Source: Microbacteriaceae bacterium
GTDB taxonomy: Bacteria; Actinomycetota; Actinomycetes; Actinomycetales; Microbacteriaceae
Direction: 5' to 3'
Length of the DNA stretch: 64,000 nt
Assembly (NCBI GenBank): GCA_025352325.1
Contig: JANXTR010000023.1
Coordinates: 179,753-243,752, forward strand
Part shown: piece after piece, positions 10,550 to 20,328 of the stretch
Layout of the letters: each line of letters starts with the position of its first letter
Position numbering within the stretch: the first letter of the stretch is position 1
Position numbers and translations under genes: made by a program
Notes under the pieces: generated by a model
What the model was told of the DNA's origin: nothing
What the model saw: only the letters and a program-made list of their open reading frames with translations
Database searches by the model: none

Positions 10550-10580
10550 TTATGCACAGGCTCATCCACAGTGTGGATGA
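10550..10580. promoter_or_regulatory. Cluster of three DnaA-box-like 9-mers
   Basis: TTATGCACA (10550-10558) fits the TTATNCACA DnaA-box consensus exactly. TCATCCACA (10562-10570) and its inverted copy TGTGGATGA (10572-10580) each differ from TTATCCACA at one position. The gene order here is that of oriC-proximal actinobacterial DNA. The inverted pair could alternatively be a weak hairpin between the converging rhomboid and crgA genes. Confidence 0.45.
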
Positions 10581-10619
10581 ATCACAGCCGTGTAACTCGA
10601 GTGGGGGCAGACGAGGCTG

Positions 10620-10862
10620 TCAGCGCCAGCGGGTGGTCATCAGGAAGCCGACGAACATGATCCCGAAGCCGACCAGGATGTTCCAGCTGCCGAGAGCCGG
10701 CACCGGGAGCTGCGTTTGGCTCAGGTAGAAGACGATGATCCACACCAGGCCGAGCAGCATGAAGCCGAACATGACGGGCTTGAACCACACCGGATTCGGC
10801 CCCCGCTGACCGCTGCGCGGTTCGACGGCTTGCGGCTTGGTACGTGCGTTCGGGCGGGCCAT
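10620..10862 (-). CDS. crgA: Cell division protein CrgA
   Basis: 80 residues, a normal CrgA length. A short basic N-terminus is followed by two membrane helices (about 29-50 and 58-76) with the family-typical WFKPVMFGFMLLGL and GFGIMFVGF segments. CrgA sits at the division site, recruits peptidoglycan synthases and interacts with FtsZ-linked proteins. The ATG lies 7 bases after a TAGGAT box, so the mRNA is probably leaderless. It neighbours sortase E and the pkn/rod cluster, as in mycobacteria and streptomycetes. Confidence 0.92.
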   Translation of the reverse strand: MARPNARTKPQAVEPRSGQRGPNPVWFKPVMFGFMLLGLVWIIVFYLSQTQLPVPALGSWNILVGFGIMFVGFLMTTRWR

Positions 10863-10869
10863 GTGCAGA

Positions 10870-10875
10870 ATCCTA
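10870..10875 (-). promoter_or_regulatory. Candidate -10 box of crgA
   Basis: TAGGAT on the minus strand, 7 bases before the crgA ATG; no convincing -35 is visible. Confidence 0.5.
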
Positions 10876-10949
10876 ACGGACAGGGTGCCGGGAACCCCGG
10901 GAAGGACCGTAATCACGGCCGCTCAGGGTCGGAGCACGGCTGGGCGATC

Positions 10950-10955
10950 TAGGAT
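10950..10955 (+). promoter_or_regulatory. Candidate -10 box of the sortase gene
   Basis: TAGGAT on the plus strand, 7 bases before the sortase ATG. It mirrors the crgA box, giving two divergent leaderless promoters within 100 bases. Confidence 0.5.
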
Positions 10956-10962
10956 CATCCCC

Positions 10963-11751
10963 ATGACGGTGCCCGGCCAGGATCAGGCGGTGGCCCCGCC
11001 GGCGGAGGGTCGTCGCGGGACTGCCGCGACGCGCTCGCGAGGGCGAATCTCGGTGGCGGGTGTGCTCGGAGAGCTCCTGATCACGGCTGGCGTCTTCGTG
11101 CTCCTGTTCCTCGGCTGGCAGCAGTGGCTCAACGACATCATCGTGGGCACCCAGCTGCACAACCACTCGGTGCAGCAGTCCCAGACCTGGAACAAAGCGG
11201 CGGTCGGCCCGACCAAGGCTCCGCAGCCCGACGCTCCGCCGGTGATCACGGCGACGATCGCGAATGCGCAGAAGTTCGCCCTGCTGATCGTGCCGCGCTT
11301 CGGGGCCGACTACTACCGCCCGATCGCGCAGGGCACCGGCGTGCGGGACGTGCTCAACAAGGGCGAGCTGGGCCACTATCCGACCACCCAGATGCCCGGT
11401 GCCCTCGGCAATTTCGCGATCGCCTCCCACCGTAAGGCCTACGGCGGCAACCTCGAGCACATCAACGAGCTGCACGTCGGCGACCACATCTTCGTCGAGA
11501 CGCAGGATGGCTGGTACCAGTACGAGTTCCGCAACCTGCAGTACGTGAACCCCACCGGCGTCGGCGTGATCGATCCGGTTCCCGAGCAGGCCGGCCTGCA
11601 GCCCACCGATCGCATGATTACGCTCACCAGCTGCAACCCGTTCTTCTCGACGGCCGAGCGGATTATCGCTTACGGCAGCTTCGACACCTTCACCCCGCGC
11701 GCCGACGGCCCGCCCGCCGAGATCGCGGCGACCGTGACGGGGAAGTCCTGA
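10963..11751 (+). CDS. srtE: Class E sortase
   Basis: 262 residues: a basic, Arg-rich N-terminus, one membrane anchor at about 33-51 (GELLITAGVFVLLFLGW) and an extracellular sortase domain. The catalytic triad is visible as His156 (IASHR), Cys224 (TLTSC) and Arg233 (AERII). Class E enzymes of high-GC actinobacteria recognise LAxTG rather than LPxTG and attach proteins to peptidoglycan. The surface protein at 50.4 kb ends with LALTG, a matching substrate. The stop overlaps the start of the next small gene. Confidence 0.9.
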   Translation: MTVPGQDQAVAPPAEGRRGTAATRSRGRISVAGVLGELLITAGVFVLLFLGWQQWLNDIIVGTQLHNHSVQQSQTWNKAAVGPTKAPQPDAPPVITATIANAQKFALLIVPRFGADYYRPIAQGTGVRDVLNKGELGHYPTTQMPGALGNFAIASHRKAYGGNLEHINELHVGDHIFVETQDGWYQYEFRNLQYVNPTGVGVIDPVPEQAGLQPTDRMITLTSCNPFFSTAERIIAYGSFDTFTPRADGPPAEIAATVTGKS

Positions 11752-11909
11752 TGTACGCGGCGCTCTGGCGTGTGCTTCCCGGCGCCTGGTGGGTGCGGGT
11801 GCTGATCCTCGTCGTCGCCCTCGCTGCGGTGCTAAGCGCCCTCGAGTTCTGGGTCTTCCCCTGGGTGGACCAGATCGTCGCGCCGCAAGACGTTACGGTG
11901 TCTCAATGA
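11751..11909 (+). CDS. 52-residue single-pass membrane protein
   Basis: This short gene begins ATGTACGCGGCG at the last base of the sortase stop and ends in TGA at 11907-11909, overlapping the ATG of pabA (ATGA). The product starts MYAALWRVLPGAWW, has one hydrophobic helix at about 15-36 (VRVLILVVALAAVLSALEF) and a short acidic tail. One-base and four-base overlaps with both neighbours, a coding-like GC pattern in third positions and no internal stop support a real gene. Function unknown; coupling suggests an envelope role alongside sortase. Confidence 0.7.
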   Translation: MYAALWRVLPGAWWVRVLILVVALAAVLSALEFWVFPWVDQIVAPQDVTVSQ

Positions 11910-12544
11910 CCCGCGTGCTCGTCGTCGACAATTACGACAGTTTCGTCTACACCCTCAACGGCTACCTGCGACAGCTGGGCGCCGAGACCGAGGTCGTCCG
12001 CAACGACGACATCGCCGAGTCGGATGTCGCGGCTCGAATCGCTGACTATGACGCCGTGCTGCTCTCGCCCGGTCCCGGCACTCCTGCCGCGGCCGGGATC
12101 TCGATTCCCGTGGTCCGCGCCGCACTCGCCGCCGGATCCCCGTTGCTGGGTGTCTGCCTCGGCCACCAGGCCATCGCCGAGGCCCTCGGGGCGACGGTGA
12201 CCCACGCCGACGAGCTCATGCACGGTAAGACGTCTCTGATCCGCCACGACGACAGCGGCTTCTACGAGGGCGTGCCGCAGCCGTTCCGCGCGACGCGATA
12301 CCACTCGCTCGCCGTTGTCGACGGCACGGTCCCCGACGAGCTCGAGGTCACCTCGCGCACGGAGGGCGGCGTCATCATGGGCCTGCGCCATCGCGAGGCG
12401 CCGCTGTTCGGCGTGCAGTTCCACCCGGAGTCGGTGCTCACCGAGGGCGGCTACCGGATGCTGGGCAACTGGCTCGCGACGACCGGACTGCTCGAGGCGG
12501 CCGACCGCGCCAAAGACCTGAGCCCGCTGGTCAAGCTCGCGTAG
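11906..12544 (+). CDS. pabA: Anthranilate/aminodeoxychorismate synthase glutamine amidotransferase subunit
   Basis: 212 residues of class I glutamine amidotransferase. The N-terminal VVDNYDSFVY, the nucleophile Cys in GVCLGHQ near residue 82, and the His-Glu pair in FHPES are present. It releases ammonia from glutamine for the chorismate-aminating partner (TrpE or PabB), feeding tryptophan or folate synthesis. No partner lies in the window. Its place between the sortase and pknB is the standard actinobacterial position, where it is often annotated trpG. Confidence 0.9.
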   Translation: MTRVLVVDNYDSFVYTLNGYLRQLGAETEVVRNDDIAESDVAARIADYDAVLLSPGPGTPAAAGISIPVVRAALAAGSPLLGVCLGHQAIAEALGATVTHADELMHGKTSLIRHDDSGFYEGVPQPFRATRYHSLAVVDGTVPDELEVTSRTEGGVIMGLRHREAPLFGVQFHPESVLTEGGYRMLGNWLATTGLLEAADRAKDLSPLVKLA

Positions 12545-12579
12545 AGCGGGCCGCGCGGTCGCTCAGCTGCGGAGGTCAC

Positions 12580-14319
12580 TCAGCCGTTGCAGTACGTCAG
12601 GGTGATCGACGACTTCTGCGCGGCCGGCCCCGCGCCCGGCGACTGAGCCGTGACGGCCTGGCCGGTGCACGAGGAGACCGGATGCAGCTTCACGGTGAGA
12701 CCGAGCGCCGAGCCGGCCAGGGTGTCGCGGGCGGTCGTGATCGACTGGCCCCGGACGTCCGGGATTTGTACGTTGCCGTTCGAGACGACCAAGTTGACGG
12801 TGGAGCCCTTCGGCACCTGGACATTGCCGCCGTTCGGGGTCGTCGAGCCCGCCACCTCCACACCGATGACCTGCCCGACGGGGACGCTCGCTGAGAAGTC
12901 GGTGGCGGTGGAGCCGTAGACGAGCCCTGCCGCGACGATGGCGGTCTGCGCGTCGGCCTCCGGCTGGAAGATGAGCCCGGGGAGCGTGACCTGCTGCGGA
13001 CCCGACGAGACCGTCACCTGCACGACGTAGCCCGGGATCACGCGCGTCCCGGCAGAGGGATCGACCGAGACGATCTGATCGGCGGGGACTTTGTCGCTCG
13101 ACTGGTCGAGCCTGCTGACCTTGAGACCCGCGTCGAGCAGCTTCTGCCCGCCCACTTTGAAGGTCTGCCCGGCCACATTCGGGATCTCGACGGCGGCCCC
13201 TGTGCCCACCAGCTGCTGCGGTGCGAGTGTGAAGACCCAGACGAGTGTGGCGACGATGATGACGGCCATGATCGTGACGCCGCCCCAGATCCAGGCGACC
13301 GGCGGACGGTTCTGGGTGCGGGGCGCGCGCTCGGTGTCGTCGGCGAGACGACGCAGCGTGGCCTCCGACGCGGCGGTCGAGGTCGGGTTGACGCCGAACA
13401 GGGCGGCGTTGAAGCCGTCGTCGTTGCCCGGGATGCGATCGGGCACCTTGCCGGTCATCGCGACATCCAGATCGGCCCTGAAGTCGGCCGCGGTCTGGAA
13501 GCGCTCGCCGCGATCCTTGGCGAGAGCGTGCATGACGACGGCGTTGAGTGCGGGCGAGACCGAGGGGTTGATGGCGCTCGGCGGCACGGGCATCTCGCTG
13601 ATGTGCTGGTAGGCCACGGCCACGGCCGTGTCGCCCCGGAATGGCGCCTTGCCGGTGAGGAGCTCGTAGAGCACGACGCCGGTGGAGTAGAGATCGGTGC
13701 GGACGTCGATGCCTTCGCCGCGCGCCTGCTCCGGGGAGAAGTACTGGGCGGTGCCGAGGATCGCGCTGGTCTGCGCAATGGTGGCCGAGGAGTCGGAGAT
13801 CGCGCGGGCGATGCCGAAGTCCATCACCTTTACCTGCCCGGACGACGTGACCATCACGTTGCCCGGCTTGATGTCGCGGTGCACGACGCCCGCGCGATGC
13901 GAGTACTCCAGCGCGGTCAGGATGCCGTCGACGATCCGCACGGCCTCGGCCGGGTCGAGCGGTCCCTGGGCCACCAGATCCTTGAGGAGCTTGCCGTCGA
14001 CGTGCTCCATGACGATGAACGGCACCTGCACCTCGGTGCCATTGGGCTCGCGCACCGTCTCTTCGCCGGCGTCGAAGACGCGGACGATCGTGGGGTGCGC
14101 CATGCGGGCGGCGGCCTGCGCCTCCTGGCGGAACCGCGTGCGGAAGGCCGGGTCATTGGCGAGGGATGGCTTGAGGAGCTTGACGGCGACCTTGCGGTTG
14201 AGCCGCGCATCCAGGCCGACGTGCACGTCCGCCATGCCGCCGTGGCCCAGCAGATCGCCGATCTGATAGCGCCCGGCGAGCAGCCGGATGCCGGCGGCAG
14301 TCCCGTCCGTCACCGTCAT
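12580..14319 (-). CDS. pknB: Serine/threonine protein kinase PknB with PASTA domains
   Basis: 579 residues. The kinase domain (about 15-280) has the glycine loop LGHGGMADV, Lys47, catalytic Asp149 in HRDIKPGN and Asp167 of DFG. A membrane helix at about 343-365 separates it from three PASTA repeats (about 372-437, 438-510 and 511-579) outside the cell. PASTA domains sense muropeptides or lipid II, and PknB then phosphorylates division and wall-synthesis proteins such as the FHA proteins here. It is the last gene of the fhaA-to-pknB cluster; the 129-base gap before it may contain its own promoter. Confidence 0.95.
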   Translation of the reverse strand: MTVTDGTAAGIRLLAGRYQIGDLLGHGGMADVHVGLDARLNRKVAVKLLKPSLANDPAFRTRFRQEAQAAARMAHPTIVRVFDAGEETVREPNGTEVQVPFIVMEHVDGKLLKDLVAQGPLDPAEAVRIVDGILTALEYSHRAGVVHRDIKPGNVMVTSSGQVKVMDFGIARAISDSSATIAQTSAILGTAQYFSPEQARGEGIDVRTDLYSTGVVLYELLTGKAPFRGDTAVAVAYQHISEMPVPPSAINPSVSPALNAVVMHALAKDRGERFQTAADFRADLDVAMTGKVPDRIPGNDDGFNAALFGVNPTSTAASEATLRRLADDTERAPRTQNRPPVAWIWGGVTIMAVIIVATLVWVFTLAPQQLVGTGAAVEIPNVAGQTFKVGGQKLLDAGLKVSRLDQSSDKVPADQIVSVDPSAGTRVIPGYVVQVTVSSGPQQVTLPGLIFQPEADAQTAIVAAGLVYGSTATDFSASVPVGQVIGVEVAGSTTPNGGNVQVPKGSTVNLVVSNGNVQIPDVRGQSITTARDTLAGSALGLTVKLHPVSSCTGQAVTAQSPGAGPAAQKSSITLTYCNG

Positions 14320-14448
14320 GTCATCCCCACGCTCACGAGAAAAAATCCGTTGTCAGTGTACTTGACGACTTCTTGGCACGAGCCGAGCGCCGCCCACTGG
14401 GACCGGATCGTTAGGCGACGGTGATCCGCGCCCTGGACCCCTCGGGGA

Positions 14449-16143
14449 TCAGTTCACCGTGATCGTGGCGGTCGGAGACGCGCCGGAGGTGAGCGCGCCG
14501 GAGCCGGTTCCGCACGTGACCGTGTAGCTGACTGTCGCCGGGGTCCCCTTGGTGCCCAGGACGATATTCGCCGAGGTCGTGCTCGGGCTGAAGGGGCTGG
14601 TCGACCCCGGCGCGAACGTCGCGTTGCTCAGCGTCAGGTTGTAGGAGGCGAGCGGGAAGCCGGTGGGGCAGCTCGCGTACGCGGTCCAGCCGATCGCAAC
14701 GGTGTCGCCCGAGTTGTGGCTGCCAGTGGCCACGCTGGGTGAGCCGGTCGGTGCCGGCGGCCCCACGTAGTCCTGGAAGACGTAGACGGTGATCGTCTTG
14801 TCGGGCGTCTGGTTGCCATATGGGTTGATGCTCGAGACGATGCCGTTCTGCGTGGGAGTCGACGCCACCGGTCCGTTCTGGTGGTCGATACCGAACTTCA
14901 GGGCTTGCAGGGCATCCGCCGCGTGGGCGTAGGTCTTGCCCACGTAGTCCGCCGGGTTGAGATTGATGAGGTCCGAGCTGGGGGTCGCCGACGGGCTCGA
15001 GGGCTTTGCGCTCGGCGTCTCGCTGGTGGACGGCGTGGTGCTCGGTGTGGTTCCCCCGTCACCGGTCGGACGCACCAGCAGCACGATGATGATCGCGATG
15101 AGGGCGACGGCGAGCACGGCAACGATCGCGATCAGCGGCCAGGTCCAGGCGTTGCGGCGGCGCGGGGGCGGGAGCTCGCTGGTCGCCGGATACGCGCTGG
15201 CGGATGCTGCCGCACCCGGCCCGCCCGGCAGCATCCGCGTCGCCTGCGTGCCGATCGGGGTGGTGAACGTCGTAAAGGCATCCTCGCCAGCGATCCCGGG
15301 GACCGCGGCCAGTGCGCCCGGCAGGTCCCCGCGCCGCAGCGCCTGGGCGGCGCGGGCCAGGTGGGCGGCAGAGATGGGCCGATCCTCCGGGCGCTTGGCG
15401 ATGCAGGCATAGACCAGGTTTCGCATGGGTTCGGCGATCGCGAGCGGTAGCTCGGGCGGCGCCTCGTTGATTTGCGCCATGGCGATCGCGACCTGAGACT
15501 CGCCCGTGAAGGGGCGGCGGCCGGCGAGGGACTCGTAGGCCACGATCCCCAGCGAGTAGATGTCGGTGGTCGGCGAGGCTGCGTGCCCGCTCGCCTGCTC
15601 GGGCGACAGATATTGCACCGTCCCCATCACCTGGCCGGTGGCGGTCAGCGGCACCTGGTCGGCGATCCGGGCGATGCCGAAGTCGGTAATCTTGACACGG
15701 CCCTCGGGCGTGATCAGCAGGTTGCCCGGCTTGATGTCGCGGTGCACGAGCCCCGCGTTGTGCGCGGCCTGCAGAGCGGATGCCGTCTGCGCGACGATGT
15801 CGAGCACCTTGTCGCTCGGCAGCACGCGTTCGCGCTCGAGCACGGTCGACAGCGCCTCGCCCGGGACGAGCTCCATCACGAGGAAGGCGGAGCCGTCCTC
15901 CTCGCCGTAGTCGAAGACGTTGGCGATGCCCTCGTGGTTGACCAGGGCGGCGTGGCGGGCCTCCGCGCGGAAGCGCTCGAGGAATCCGGGGTCTCCCAGG
16001 TATTCGTCTTTCAGGATCTTGATGGCGACGGTGCGTCCGATGACCAGGTCGGTCGCCGCCCATACCTCGCCCATGCCGCCGATCGCGATGCGCGACGAGA
16101 GCTGGTACCGACCACCGAAGGTGAGGCCGCTCGTGGGTCTCAT
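14449..16143 (-). CDS. pknA: Serine/threonine protein kinase PknA-like, with an unusual extracellular part
   Basis: 564 residues. The kinase domain shows GGMGEV, Lys42, catalytic Asp136 in HRDIKPGN and Asp154 of DFG. A membrane helix lies near 333-358. Mycobacterial PknA ends soon after its helix, but here about 200 extracellular residues follow: a Ser/Thr/Pro linker, one PASTA-like unit ([13 protein letters not shown] onward) and a final Thr/Ser-rich all-beta-looking domain. The start ATG overlaps the pbpA stop. It acts with PknB in controlling division and wall growth. Confidence 0.9.
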   Translation of the reverse strand: MRPTSGLTFGGRYQLSSRIAIGGMGEVWAATDLVIGRTVAIKILKDEYLGDPGFLERFRAEARHAALVNHEGIANVFDYGEEDGSAFLVMELVPGEALSTVLERERVLPSDKVLDIVAQTASALQAAHNAGLVHRDIKPGNLLITPEGRVKITDFGIARIADQVPLTATGQVMGTVQYLSPEQASGHAASPTTDIYSLGIVAYESLAGRRPFTGESQVAIAMAQINEAPPELPLAIAEPMRNLVYACIAKRPEDRPISAAHLARAAQALRRGDLPGALAAVPGIAGEDAFTTFTTPIGTQATRMLPGGPGAAASASAYPATSELPPPRRRNAWTWPLIAIVAVLAVALIAIIIVLLVRPTGDGGTTPSTTPSTSETPSAKPSSPSATPSSDLINLNPADYVGKTYAHAADALQALKFGIDHQNGPVASTPTQNGIVSSINPYGNQTPDKTITVYVFQDYVGPPAPTGSPSVATGSHNSGDTVAIGWTAYASCPTGFPLASYNLTLSNATFAPGSTSPFSPSTTSANIVLGTKGTPATVSYTVTCGTGSGALTSGASPTATITVN

Positions 16144-17597
16144 CTGTTCAGCACCGCCTCAATGACCTTCTTGGCGATCGGTGCCGCGAGGAGGTTCCCG
16201 AAGGCGGACTGTCCACGTCCTCCGCCATTCTCCACTACGACCGCGACAGCGACCTGGGGGTCTGCGGCGGGGGCGAAACCGGTGAACCACAGGGTGTATG
16301 GCGCACCCGGCGCGTTCTGAGCTGTGCCGGTTTTACCCGCGACGTCGACACCATTGATTCTTGCATTACTCGCTGCGCCATTGGCGACGTTGTTGACCAT
16401 CAGCTGGGTCATGGTGGTGGCTGTTGCACTGCTGATCGGCGTGTTGTAGAGGGTGGGTGTCAGCTTCTGCAGCACCGAGAGATCCGGAGCCGTGATGTTG
16501 TCCACTACGTTCGGCGTCATCAGCTTGCCGCCGTTGCCGATCGCCGCCGAGACCATGGCCATCTGGAGCGGGGTGACCCGGTCGTTGCCCTGTCCGAACG
16601 ACGAGATCATCTGCTGCGCGTCGCTGTCGGTCTGTGGGTACACGCTCGGGGTGACCTTCATCGGGATGCGGAGGTTGTCATCGTCGAAACCGTACTTCTT
16701 TGCCTGCCCGCTGATGGTGTTGTAGCCGAGGGCAAGCCCGAGCTGGGCGAACGGGATGTTGCAGCTGAGCCGCAGCGCTGTCGCGATGGACGCGGTGTCA
16801 GCGCCGCCGCAGGAGCCGCCCTCGGCATTCGTGATCACCGTGGAGCTCTGCGGCAGGGTCAGCGACCCAGGATTCGGGAAGGTGCTGTCTGGCGTGTACT
16901 GCCCGCTTTCGAATGCGGCGGAGGCAACCACCAGCTTGAACGTGGACCCCGGCGGGTTCAGAGAGCCAGCGATCGCGCGGTTGATCAGCGGATCGCCGGA
17001 GTCGACGAGCAGCTGCTTGTACGTCGAGATCACCTGGGCGCTGTTGTGAACGGCGAGGGTGTTCGGGTCGAAAGTCGGCTTCGACACCATCGCGAGAATG
17101 GCGCCCGTCTTCGGGTTCAGCGCGACGACCGCGCCCTGGTAGTTGCCCAGGGCATCCCACGCCGCCTGCTGCACGACCGGATCGATCGTCGTCTCGACCG
17201 ACGCTCCCTTCGGGTTCTGGCCGGTCAGGATCGCGTTGAGCTGGGCCAGGAACTGCTCGTTCGCGGTGCCGCTCAGGTAGTTGTTGAGGGCGTTCTCGAG
17301 GCCGGTGTTGCCCTGGTTGAGCGTGAAGTATCCCGTGACCGCCGAATAGAGCTGGCCGTTCGCGTACTGCCGCTGATACTTGTACTTGTCGTTGGTGGCG
17401 ATCGAGGTGGCGATCGGCTGACCGGCCACCAGGATGCTGCCGCGCTCCGCCGAGAAGCTCGCGTAGAGCGTGCGCACGTTGCGTCCGTCGGACTTGAGGT
17501 TGTCCTGCTGGAACACCTGGATGATCGTGGTCGAGCCGAACAGCGCGAGGAACATGATCAGCACGACGATGCTGACGCGGCGGAGTTCCTTGTTCAC
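16140..17597 (-). CDS. pbpA: Penicillin-binding protein PbpA (class B transpeptidase)
   Basis: 485 residues with an N-terminal membrane anchor (about 7-27), a pedestal domain and a transpeptidase domain. Active-site motifs are S-x-x-K in PGSTFKL, S-x-N as SCN in LSCNIP, and KTG in GKTGTAQ. It cross-links peptidoglycan stem peptides outside the membrane and is inhibited by beta-lactams. It overlaps both rodA (upstream) and pknA (downstream) by four bases, so it is translated with its RodA glycosyltransferase partner. Confidence 0.95.
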   Translation of the reverse strand: MNKELRRVSIVVLIMFLALFGSTTIIQVFQQDNLKSDGRNVRTLYASFSAERGSILVAGQPIATSIATNDKYKYQRQYANGQLYSAVTGYFTLNQGNTGLENALNNYLSGTANEQFLAQLNAILTGQNPKGASVETTIDPVVQQAAWDALGNYQGAVVALNPKTGAILAMVSKPTFDPNTLAVHNSAQVISTYKQLLVDSGDPLINRAIAGSLNPPGSTFKLVVASAAFESGQYTPDSTFPNPGSLTLPQSSTVITNAEGGSCGGADTASIATALRLSCNIPFAQLGLALGYNTISGQAKKYGFDDDNLRIPMKVTPSVYPQTDSDAQQMISSFGQGNDRVTPLQMAMVSAAIGNGGKLMTPNVVDNITAPDLSVLQKLTPTLYNTPISSATATTMTQLMVNNVANGAASNARINGVDVAGKTGTAQNAPGAPYTLWFTGFAPAADPQVAVAVVVENGGGRGQSAFGNLLAAPIAKKVIEAVLNR

Positions 17598-19048
17598 GAG
17601 GCGCCTCCCGCCGGGGCGGCGGACGGGTCGGACGACGAGGCCATCACCGGGATCGGCGCGGTGTCGACCACCCAGTGCGGCTGGTTGCGCACGGAGTCTG
17701 AGAGGCGCAGCAGCAGCGCCACGATGATCCAGTTCGCGACCAGAGATGATCCGCCGGCCGCGAGGAACGGGGTCGTCAGGCCGGTCAGGGGGATCACCCG
17801 CGTCACGCCGCCGATCACGATGAAGACCTGCAGCGCGACGACGAACGAGAGGCCGACGCCGAGGAGGCGTCCGAAGTCGTCCTGGCCGGTGAACCCGATC
17901 CGAAATCCGCGTGAGACGAAGAGCAGGTAGAGCGCGAGCAGGGCGAACAGGCCGACCAGCCCGAGCTCCTCGCCGAGGCTCGCGACGATGTAGTCGCTCT
18001 CGGCGAGCGGGACGATGTCGGGTCGACCCTGGCCGAGACCGGTGCCGACCAGGCCGCCGTTCGCCAGGCCGAACAGGCCCTGCACGAGCTGGTAGCTACC
18101 GCCGCTCTTCTCGTAGACCGCGGGGTTGAAGGCGTCGAGCCAGGAGCCGAAGCGACCGGCCACATAGTTGAGTGAGCGCCCGGCGATGTATGCGCCGCAG
18201 CCGAAGAGCAGCAGGCCGATGATCACCCAGCTGAGCCGTCCGGTCGCCACGTAGAGCATCACGAGGAACAGGCCGAAGTAGAGGAGGGCGGTTCCGAGGT
18301 CGTGCTGGAACACGATGACCGCCATCGCGAGCACCCAGATGACAAGGATTGGGCCGAGGTCCCGGACTCGCGGGAAGCGCATCCCGAGGAAGGTCCTCCC
18401 GACCATCGACAGCGAGTCGCGCGCCGTCACCAGGTACCCCGCGAAGAAGATCGCGAGCGCGATCTTGGCAAGCTCGCCGGGCTGGAACGAGAAGGGCCCG
18501 ATCGCGATCCACACCCGGGCGCCCGAGATGGTGCGACCGATCCCGGGCAGCACGGGCAGCAGCAGCAGCACGATCGCGCTGAACATTGCGATGTAGCGGT
18601 ATCGCTGCAGGACGCGGTGATTGCGGATGAGCACGAGCGCCGCGAAGGCGACGATGAGGGCGATCCCGGTCCAGACGATCTGGCGGACCCCGGCCGCCTC
18701 CCAGCCGCCCAGGCCCTTGGCGATGTCGATGCGCGAGATCTCGGCGATGCCCACGCCGTTGAGCAGCACGGCGATCGGGAAGACGAAGGGGTCGGCGTCC
18801 GGTGCGACGACCCGCTCCGCCACGTGCCCGAGCAGCACCAGGACGGCGAGCCCGCCTTCCAGCACTAGCAGCGTGCCGCCTACCCGGCCGAGCGCACCGA
18901 GCTCGACGAGCACCATCGCGCCGCCCGCGAGGACCAGGGCGCCGAGCAACAGGAACAGCTCCAGGTTGCGGCGACGCGCGGGCGTGCGCAGGCGCACCCG
19001 GATCGTACCGGTGAAGGTGGAGCGGGGACCGGCGTCGATGACGGCCAT
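17594..19048 (-). CDS. rodA: SEDS-family peptidoglycan glycosyltransferase RodA/FtsW
   Basis: 484 residues with about 10-12 membrane helices. The conserved SEDS segments are visible: FQPGELAKI in the fourth-helix region, FQHDLGTALL, and the SYQLVQGLFGLANGGLVG loop near the active site. SEDS proteins polymerise lipid II into glycan strands and work with a class B PBP, here PbpA with which it overlaps. Placed after pstP in the cluster, it lies under control of the same kinases. Confidence 0.95.
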   Translation of the reverse strand: MAVIDAGPRSTFTGTIRVRLRTPARRRNLELFLLLGALVLAGGAMVLVELGALGRVGGTLLVLEGGLAVLVLLGHVAERVVAPDADPFVFPIAVLLNGVGIAEISRIDIAKGLGGWEAAGVRQIVWTGIALIVAFAALVLIRNHRVLQRYRYIAMFSAIVLLLLPVLPGIGRTISGARVWIAIGPFSFQPGELAKIALAIFFAGYLVTARDSLSMVGRTFLGMRFPRVRDLGPILVIWVLAMAVIVFQHDLGTALLYFGLFLVMLYVATGRLSWVIIGLLLFGCGAYIAGRSLNYVAGRFGSWLDAFNPAVYEKSGGSYQLVQGLFGLANGGLVGTGLGQGRPDIVPLAESDYIVASLGEELGLVGLFALLALYLLFVSRGFRIGFTGQDDFGRLLGVGLSFVVALQVFIVIGGVTRVIPLTGLTTPFLAAGGSSLVANWIIVALLLRLSDSVRNQPHWVVDTAPIPVMASSSDPSAAPAGGAS

Positions 19049-19079
19049 GCTCAGTCGCCGCCTCGGGCCGCGGCCGTCA

Positions 19080-20324
19080 TCAGTTGCCCGCCGCCGTCGA
19101 GAGCCGATCGACGATGTTCAGCGCGTCGCGGAGGTTGTCGGCGGGGATCGTCGCCTCGACGGTCTGTTGCTGAAAATCCGACAGCGACGAGACGCTGATC
19201 GCGGTCGACTGGCAGACGCTCGACAGCGAGATCGGGCCGATGTTCTGCTGCACGCCGCAATAGATGGCGACGCGGCCGTGGTCGTCGCCGACGTAGTACT
19301 TCGACTGGGTCCAGCTGTAAAATCCGAACACGGCTCCGGCGATCGCCACGATCGCGATCACCAGCGCGACCAGCCAGATGATCCGACGTCGTCGGGCGCG
19401 CTTGCGGTCCTCCTCGATCAGCTCCTCGAGGTAGCCCTCGCCCTCCGGCTCAAAGTGGGTGTCCTCGGGCGGGGTCGCCTTGAGCGGATGCAGCAGCAGC
19501 GTGGGCAGGCGGATCGGACGCCGCGCGGCATCGCTCTCGAAGCTCAGCGGCACCGCTGCAGACCCGACGAAGGTCGGCGGGATGCCTGAGGCGCCCTCGC
19601 TGTCGTCGATGTCGACGAGCACCACGGTGACGTTGTCGGGGGCTCCGTGGTCGAGGCTCTCCTTGACGAGGCGGTCTGCGGCGCCCTGCGCGGTGCGAAC
19701 GGTGACCAGGATGGTCGACATCTTGTCGTCGGCCACGTAGCTCGACAGGCCGTCGGAGCACAGCATCCAGCGATCGCCCGGACGCGTGTCGAAGATGGCG
19801 GTGTCGATCTCTGGGGCCGCGTCGACGTCGCCGAGCACGCGCATGAGCACCGAGCGACGCGGATGCACGGCCGCCTCCTCGGGCGTGATGCGACCCGAGT
19901 CCACGAGTCGTTGCACGAAGGTGTGGTCGGCGGTGATCTGGGTGAACTCGCCATCACGGAGGCGGTAGACCCGCGAGTCGCCGATGTGGGCGAGCGCCAG
20001 CTGGTCGCCCACCCGCAGGATGCCGCTCACTGTGGTGCCCATCCCGGTGAGCTCGCTGTGCTCGAACACGGTCTCGGCGAGGATCGAGTTCGCGGCGATC
20101 AGGGCCTGCTGCAGCGCGAACTCGGCGTCGCGCACCGAGGGGTATGCGGCATCCGCCTCAGCGATGCGCTTGGCCGCGATGGCTGAGGCGACGTCGCCGC
20201 CCGCGTGACCGCCCATCCCGTCGGCGACGACGAAGAGGTGCACGCCCGCGTAGCCGGAGTCCTGGTTGTTTGACCGGATCTTGCCGACGTGCGACACGGC
20301 CGCGCTCGTGGGGGTCGGAGCCAC
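19080..20324 (-). CDS. pstP: PP2C-type serine/threonine phosphatase PstP
   Basis: 414 residues from a GTG. The PP2C domain (about 1-240) has RSNNQDSG, VADGMGGHAGGD, GDSRVY and SDGLSSY, supplying the Asp residues for the metal centre. After a charged linker, one membrane helix lies near 318-340, with a C-terminal extracellular part of about 70 residues. It removes phosphates set by PknA and PknB. It starts 5 bases after fhaB and precedes rodA by 31 bases. Confidence 0.95.
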   Translation of the reverse strand: MAPTPTSAAVSHVGKIRSNNQDSGYAGVHLFVVADGMGGHAGGDVASAIAAKRIAEADAAYPSVRDAEFALQQALIAANSILAETVFEHSELTGMGTTVSGILRVGDQLALAHIGDSRVYRLRDGEFTQITADHTFVQRLVDSGRITPEEAAVHPRRSVLMRVLGDVDAAPEIDTAIFDTRPGDRWMLCSDGLSSYVADDKMSTILVTVRTAQGAADRLVKESLDHGAPDNVTVVLVDIDDSEGASGIPPTFVGSAAVPLSFESDAARRPIRLPTLLLHPLKATPPEDTHFEPEGEGYLEELIEEDRKRARRRRIIWLVALVIAIVAIAGAVFGFYSWTQSKYYVGDDHGRVAIYCGVQQNIGPISLSSVCQSTAISVSSLSDFQQQTVEATIPADNLRDALNIVDRLSTAAGN

Positions 20325-20328
20325 CCGC

